A stretch of 9,094 nucleotides of DNA from JANMZO01 sp031383405 (GTDB taxonomy: Bacteria > Actinomycetota > Acidimicrobiia > Acidimicrobiales > JANYDT01), in contig JANMZO010000473.1 in NCBI GenBank assembly GCA_031383405.1, positions 1-9,094 on the forward strand. The letters are read 5' to 3'. Both the position numbers and the translations under genes were made by a program. Below the pieces are notes generated by a model. The model made no database searches. It was not told the DNA's origin and saw only the letters and a list, made by a program, of their open reading frames with translations. Shown here piece by piece: positions 6,231 through 9,094 of this stretch (position 1 is its first letter; the number at the start of each line of letters is the position of its first letter).

Positions 6231-6399
6231 GTAAGCGCGCGTACGTAGACCGCTCTACGAACTGGGTGGACTGGGGCGTATTTGCTGGACAAAACGTGGA
6301 CGCAGGAGCACGTAACCGCAGGTCGTGGACTGTATGGACACTTAGCATCACCTTGCCAAGGTGAGGGTCGCGGGTTCGAATCCCGTCTTCCGCTCCAAG
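6231..6399 (+). repeat. Composite repeat R1: conserved ~115-bp segment fused to tRNA-Gly 3' part
   Basis: 169 bases that recur at 8668-8841 with about a dozen substitutions and a 5-base insertion, in direct orientation. The left third (starts GTAAGCGCGCGTACGTAGAC) contains a hairpin CGTAGA-CCGC-TCTACG. The middle contains the pentamer TGGAC five times at 6267, 6286, 6297, 6326 and 6335. The right part, from 6344, is tRNA-Gly(GCC) sequence. The junction TATGGACACTT/AGCATCACC replaces the tRNA acceptor 5' strand and most of the D-arm. The copy is followed by an intrinsic terminator, as real tRNA genes often are, while the second copy is not. It looks like a recombination junction at a tRNA gene. 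Confidence 0.88.
6344..6397 (+). pseudogene. 3' fragment of tRNA-Gly(GCC) with encoded CCA
   Basis: Seen: the D-stem end AGC and A26; a complete anticodon arm TCACC-TTGCCAA-GGTGA with anticodon GCC (6355-6357); the variable region GGGTC; T-arm GCGGG-TTCGAAT-CCCGT; acceptor 3' strand CTTCCGC, discriminator T and CCA. The 5' acceptor strand GCGGAAG and the D-loop that should precede it are absent. The upstream bases give several mispairs if forced into an acceptor stem. It cannot fold into a normal tRNA. Discriminator U and the acceptor sequence fit glycine. It is the kind of fragment left at an integration junction. Confidence 0.85.
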
Positions 6400-6412
6400 C
6401 GTTTACGCAGCT

Positions 6413-6444
6413 CAGGCACCCTTTCGAGGGTGCCTGTTTGCTTT
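6413..6444 (+). terminator. Intrinsic terminator behind the tRNA-Gly fragment
   Basis: A perfect 10-bp stem CAGGCACCCT (6413-6422) / AGGGTGCCTG (6427-6436) with a TTCG tetraloop, followed by TTTGCTTT. It begins 16 bases after the CCA, as expected for the original terminator of a tRNA gene. The second tRNA fragment, at 8781, has no such terminator. Confidence 0.85.
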
Positions 6445-6498
6445 CTGGCCATGGTAGACCGGGCATTTTACCTACAGACGACACTGTTCCTGACCGGC

Positions 6499-6548
6499 GG
6501 AAATGGGTTTCGGTGCGAAACGGGGGCTCGAAGGTGATGCTCTACCAA
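6499..6548 (+). repeat. Bipartite repeat B: second copy of the ATGGGTTT and antisense D-arm boxes
   Basis: GGAAATGGGTTT (6499-6510) and GGTGATGCTCTACCAA (6533-6548) are exact copies of the boxes at 3350 and 3395, same order and strand, with 22 instead of 33 bases between them. On the minus strand box 2 continues as TTGGTAGAGCATCACCTT, so it shares AGCATCACCTT (11 bases) with the tRNA fragment at 6344. Box 1 overlaps a tight hairpin GTTTCG-GTG-CGAAAC (6507-6521). The copy starts 100 bases after the end of R1 and opens the second cassette-like block. Confidence 0.72.
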
Positions 6549-6603
6549 TCGCCGACTTTGGTTAATGTCGAGTCCAAAATGGCGTGCCAAACCCCTCGGT
6601 TGC

Positions 6604-6630
6604 TAAGCGCGCGTACGTAGACCGCTCTAC
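6604..6630 (+). repeat. R3: isolated 27-bp copy of the start of the composite repeat
   Basis: 27 bases identical to 6232-6258 (R1) and 8669-8695 (R2). They begin TAAGCGCGCGTACGTAGACC and end with CTCTAC. The similarity stops there: the middle segment with the TGGAC motifs and the tRNA part are missing. The hairpin half-sites GTAGA/TCTAC are kept. It lies 41 bases downstream of the stop of the minus-strand nucleotidyltransferase gene. Confidence 0.8.
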
Positions 6631-6671
6631 CATTTTTGACGGTCCGAAGATCCGAGACGACAGGGGCGTGT

Positions 6672-7508
6672 TCAGCCTTGGAGCAATTGGCTGTGGAATT
6701 GGTCAACGGCAGTCACTGCATCGGCCCGCAGGGTCGTGGAGTCGAGTTCGGGGTGGTCGAGGATCATTTGGTCGGTGTATGCGTTCGGACCTTGAGATTC
6801 GGGGTGGCCAAAGTTGTCGCGGAGGTCGTCAAGTGCGGTGCGGATCGGGCCGACGAGTTCGGACCCGAAGATCGCAAGAACCCGATTCGCGGCGGCCTTT
6901 ACTCCGCCTTCGTCATTGTGGAGGAGCACGAACGCGATGTCATACCAGTCCTTCGGCTTGCGCCGCGAATGAGCAGCGGCGGCCTTCGCAAGCAGAAACC
7001 CTGCGAGCCCGGTGATGTTGACTTCGACGAGGTGTTGGGTGTCGCCGATGCGTGCAAGGAGTTCGTGGATCTCGATGTCTCGTGTCGCAAATCCAGTTCC
7101 ACGAAGGTTCGCTGCACCGAGGTTGTCGCACTCGTTGAACACGATCGTTGACGGCGCGGGTTGGTCGTCGAGATCGGCGAGGAGTTCGAACTTTACGACC
7201 GTCTTGGTTTGGGTTGTGTCGGCAACCCATCTCCAGACCAGGTCAGCGTCGGGTTGAAACTCGGCGTTTCGAAGGGCGTTTTCAAGTTTGCGAGTATTGA
7301 CCGCGCCGCATGCGATTTCAAGGTTGACCTGGACATCGACGTCTGTTGTGCCTGCGTGGCTGTATCCGCTTTCGGCGCAGAGGAGTTCGGGAACAAGTCC
7401 TCCGATAACGACGAATTCGGGACGTGCGCCGTAGTGATGCACGACCCGTACGAGGGCCGCTTCCGCTGCCGCGCGGGCGGCACGTGATCGGCTGGGTTCA
7501 TCGGGCAT
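6672..7508 (-). CDS. AbiEii-like nucleotidyltransferase, toxin candidate
   Basis: A 278-residue protein with a nucleotidyltransferase fold. Motifs seen: FVVIGGLVPELL (32-43) with the GG pair at 36-37; GTTDVDVQVNLEI (53-65) carrying metal-binding D56 and D58; a candidate third acidic residue E108 in VVKFELLAD; and a late KPKDWYDIAFVLL (184-196) that resembles the K-x-x-D-x-x-D element of AbiEii relatives. It differs clearly from the AbiEii at 4302, so this is a second, separate lineage. The start is ATG 7508-7506, with AGAGG six bases upstream, and it overlaps the upstream gene by 11 bases. Longer in-frame extensions only re-read that gene. By motifs and context it is the toxin of a type IV-like pair; its substrate is unknown. 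Confidence 0.82.
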   Translation of the reverse strand: MPDEPSRSRAARAAAEAALVRVVHHYGARPEFVVIGGLVPELLCAESGYSHAGTTDVDVQVNLEIACGAVNTRKLENALRNAEFQPDADLVWRWVADTTQTKTVVKFELLADLDDQPAPSTIVFNECDNLGAANLRGTGFATRDIEIHELLARIGDTQHLVEVNITGLAGFLLAKAAAAHSRRKPKDWYDIAFVLLHNDEGGVKAAANRVLAIFGSELVGPIRTALDDLRDNFGHPESQGPNAYTDQMILDHPELDSTTLRADAVTAVDQFHSQLLQG

Positions 7509-8520
7509 GGGAGACCTCTCGGAGATGTTCGGCTGCTTCTTCTCCGCGGACGCCGGCACCGCGGACGTCGACATAAACCCGTGGCCACGGCGCAACTCGA
7601 ATGTCTTCGACGATCGTGGATAGGTGGTGCACGGACGTTGTCGGGAAGGGTCGCAAAGTGAGGCGCCCTCCATCGATTGGCTTCAGACCGACACGCGCTG
7701 CAGTCGCTGCCAGCGCGGGGATAGTTGTCTCGTTGACGTAGATGGTGGCCGTGGTGACGTTGGTAACCAGTGGTGCGATGAGCGCTGCAGCAACAGCTCC
7801 AGTAGTTGCCCAATCGATGCCGAGATCGTCGAATTGTCGACCGAGGTCGCGTGTGCAGCTGATCGAGTCTCGCCATGTCACACCCACAGCGATCCATTCG
7901 GGCGGGTTCAATTTTGGTGCGGCAGCAGCGTACGCGTTGAGGAGCGCGTCGGGATCGGCGACGCGTCGCGCAGAACCACGCCCACGCGACGCGTCGGAGC
8001 GGAGGAGACCAAGATCGGTCAACGTTCGTAGTGCGTTCGTGCAGCTGCCCGTTGAAAGGTGGGTTGCCTGTTGCATTTCGGAGACGGTGGCCGGCGTTTT
8101 GAGCAGGAGGGCTTCGGTCACAGCGACGACGGACGGTGTCCAACGTGGATCACGAGGCGATGGCGAGTTCACAGACCCGGAGCGTGACACCAGAATCGAT
8201 CCGATTGCGATTTCGGCGTTGCCGAGTTCGTCGACCCAGCCAATCCCGGCCGCGTCAAGCGCGAGGCGCGCCCCGGGAGACATGCGTCGCGCCGCGACGA
8301 TGTCGGGCTTTTCTCTGGTGTCGCCAATGACGCCTTCGATGTCACGCCGCCACCCCTCGCCACCCCACACCAGACGGAGTCGTCGACCCGCCACCTTGAC
8401 TGACAGAGTCGGGCCGAGCGACCGAAGGACGACGAGATGAATCGATGCGGGTAGCACGGTACGAAGCGCTGTCTGGGCACGGCCCGCGCCGGAGTCCGGA
8501 ATTGTTCGAACGGTCGACAT
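7498..8520 (-). CDS. Long AbiEi-like / COG4861-type antitoxin candidate with winged helix
   Basis: A 340-residue protein. The N-terminal 115 residues look like a degenerate restriction-endonuclease-type fold: beta-rich VAGRRLRLVWGG, then KPDIVAARRM with P72-D73, then ARLALDAAGIGWVDELGNAEIAI (85-107), a pattern I associate with COG4861-type antitoxins. A winged helix follows at about 130-175 (VVAVTEALLLKTPATVSEMQ, then THLSTGSCTNALRTLTDLGLL). The C-terminal half is alpha/beta with no motif that I recognise. It is encoded just upstream of, and overlaps, the nucleotidyltransferase gene, the expected antitoxin-toxin order. The start is ATG 8520-8518, with TGAGG five bases upstream. Role by context: antitoxin and autorepressor. 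Family assignment is moderately sure. Confidence 0.75.
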   Translation of the reverse strand: MSTVRTIPDSGAGRAQTALRTVLPASIHLVVLRSLGPTLSVKVAGRRLRLVWGGEGWRRDIEGVIGDTREKPDIVAARRMSPGARLALDAAGIGWVDELGNAEIAIGSILVSRSGSVNSPSPRDPRWTPSVVAVTEALLLKTPATVSEMQQATHLSTGSCTNALRTLTDLGLLRSDASRGRGSARRVADPDALLNAYAAAAPKLNPPEWIAVGVTWRDSISCTRDLGRQFDDLGIDWATTGAVAAALIAPLVTNVTTATIYVNETTIPALAATAARVGLKPIDGGRLTLRPFPTTSVHHLSTIVEDIRVAPWPRVYVDVRGAGVRGEEAAEHLREVSHAR

Positions 8521-8525
8521 GAATA

Positions 8526-8559
8526 CCTCAACCGAAGACCATACCTCACTGTGCCACTG
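8526..8559 (-). promoter_or_regulatory. Promoter, operator-like repeat and ribosome site of the second TA pair
   Basis: On the minus strand TATGGT (8543-8538) is a -10 candidate and TGAGG (8530-8526) a ribosome site five bases before the ATG, giving a very short leader. Just upstream, CACTG occurs twice in direct orientation (8547-8551 and 8555-8559), possibly an operator. No convincing -35 box is seen. Confidence 0.4.
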
Positions 8560-8667
8560 AAGTATCTACGAGAACGACGGTCCAAGTGGGGGCGTCGACG
8601 GAACGCGCACGCCGCACGACTGCGAGCCTCTCTCGCCATCACAGCAAGGTCGTGGCGAACGCAAATG

Positions 8668-8841
8668 GTAAGCGCGCGTACGTAGACCGCTCTACGAACT
8701 GCCTGGACTGGGGCGTATTTGGTGGACAAAACGTGGCCGCAGACGTGCGTAGCCGCAGGTCACGGACTGTATGGACACCTAGCATCACCTTTTTTTGCCA
8801 AGGTGAGGGTCGCGGGTTCGAATCCCGTCTTCCGCTCCAAG
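8668..8841 (+). repeat. Composite repeat R2: second copy, also ending in tRNA-Gly 3' part
   Basis: 174 bases in direct orientation to 6231-6399. Roughly a dozen substitutions are scattered, about half of them clustered around 8740-8765. Two of the five TGGAC pentamers are changed here (to TGGCC and CGGAC). The extra length is five T residues in the tRNA anticodon loop. Together with R1 it bounds the 2.3-kb segment carrying the second toxin-antitoxin pair. Homology between the two copies would permit excision of about 2.44 kb. Confidence 0.88.
8781..8839 (+). pseudogene. Second 3' fragment of tRNA-Gly(GCC), with a 7-T run in the anticodon loop
   Basis: Same content as the fragment at 6344-6397: anticodon arm, T-arm with TTCGAAT, acceptor 3' strand and CCA. 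The two T residues before the GCC anticodon (8797-8799) have become seven (8790-8796), making a 12-base loop. With no 5' half either, it cannot be a working tRNA. No terminator follows. A short hairpin TCGCCG-GGT-CGGCGA lies at 8864-8878. Confidence 0.85.
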
Positions 8842-8905
8842 AAGATGATCATGAGCAGCTGATTCGCCGGGTCGGCGAGATGATCTGCGGCCGGAGCTGC
8901 CCATC

Positions 8906-9094
8906 ATGCCCATCAACTTGGGCATCGGTGTGTCCGAACTCTGTCGCATGCAGGGGTTCGATGCGGTTCACGACTCCGGGTTGTTGACGAATGCGGTCAG
9001 TCGAATTGCTGTGTTGACGCGTCGTGTCGAAGCAGCCGGGATGACGGTGACGTACACCGATCGGACATTGGCGGCCCGTCATCATCAACACGAG
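8906..9094 (+). CDS. Partial open frame at the right edge, function unknown
   Basis: An ATG at 8906 opens a frame that continues for 63 codons to the end of the window; the nearest upstream in-frame stop is about 50 bases earlier. GGAG, nine bases upstream, is an acceptable ribosome site. The visible residues (MPINLGIGVSELCRMQGFD, then VSRIAVLTRRVEAAGMTVTY) look like a folded protein with a helical middle. The third codon positions are mostly G/C. I do not recognise the family. It starts 66 bases after the second tRNA fragment and could open a third cassette or be flanking chromosome. An opposing minus-strand frame (8849-9091) looks less protein-like. Confidence 0.45.
   Translation, partial: MPINLGIGVSELCRMQGFDAVHDSGLLTNAVSRIAVLTRRVEAAGMTVTYTDRTLAARHHQHE

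Noticed and set aside
6282..6397. A complete, functional tRNA-Gly gene in R1
   Set aside because: Only the 3' part is present. No upstream sequence pairs well with CTTCCGC at a proper distance, and the D-arm is replaced by repeat sequence.
6231..6399. Integron attC site
   Set aside because: No attC-type R'/R'' core with the GTTRRRY consensus was found, no IntI-like gene is visible, and the repeat ends in tRNA sequence.
6231..8841. CRISPR array
   Set aside because: There are only two long copies plus one partial, kilobases apart with genes between; no short regularly spaced units and no cas genes.
6584..8987. Shared peptide KRAYVDRST in frames at 6584-7015 and 8586-8987
   Set aside because: This is translation of the 27-bp DNA repeat in R2 and R3, not a protein motif; the frames show no other coding character.

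Overview
The window is G+C-rich DNA with actinobacterial-looking genes: GTG starts, overlapping or near-contiguous cistrons, and start codons placed directly behind -10 boxes, which suggests leaderless mRNAs. The protein families and the glycine tRNA sequence would fit an actinomycete or acidimicrobial genome, but nothing in the window fixes the genus. It is an accessory, mobile-element and defence-type region. I see no housekeeping gene and no complete RNA gene.

Layout. (1) Bases 1-3029, minus strand: a compact transposition operon, read right to left. It encodes a DUF6431-type zinc-finger/HTH protein, a DDE transposase of the IS481/TniA/Mu-C type, an ExeA/TniB-type AAA+ ATPase, and the start of a fourth small cistron that leaves the window. 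(2) Bases 3030-3483: a divergent intergenic region with a hairpin and short boxes that recur elsewhere. (3) Bases 3484-5078, plus strand: an AbiEi/AbiEii (MenA/MenT-like) toxin-antitoxin pair. (4) Bases 5203-5415: the decayed C-terminal end of what looks like a tyrosine recombinase. (5) Bases 5465-6192: an HTH antitoxin followed by a PIN toxin gene broken by two frameshifts. (6) Bases 6231-6399: a composite repeat ending in the 3' part of a tRNA-Gly(GCC) gene, with a strong terminator behind it. (7) Bases 6672-8520, minus strand: a second antitoxin/nucleotidyltransferase pair from a different branch of the AbiE-like families. (8) Bases 8668-8841: a second copy of the composite repeat, again ending in the tRNA-Gly 3' part. 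(9) Bases 8906-9094: an open frame running off the right edge.

The most unusual signal lies in the non-coding DNA. Two consecutive blocks, about 3350-6399 and 6499-8841, share one architecture. Each starts with a bipartite motif (GGAAATGGGTTT, then GGTGATGCTCTACCAA) whose second box is the reverse complement of the D-arm/anticodon-stem part of tRNA-Gly. Each contains toxin-antitoxin genes. Each ends with a roughly 115-bp conserved segment fused to the tRNA-Gly 3' part. The left and right ends overlap by the 9-bp tRNA sequence AGCATCACC. This looks like a tandem array of toxin-antitoxin cassettes carried between split tRNA-Gly fragments, possibly a site-specific recombination or integration system. 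No intact recombinase is visible; only an integrase remnant and the neighbouring DDE/AAA+ transposition operon are present. The cassette reading is inference; the repeats are seen directly.
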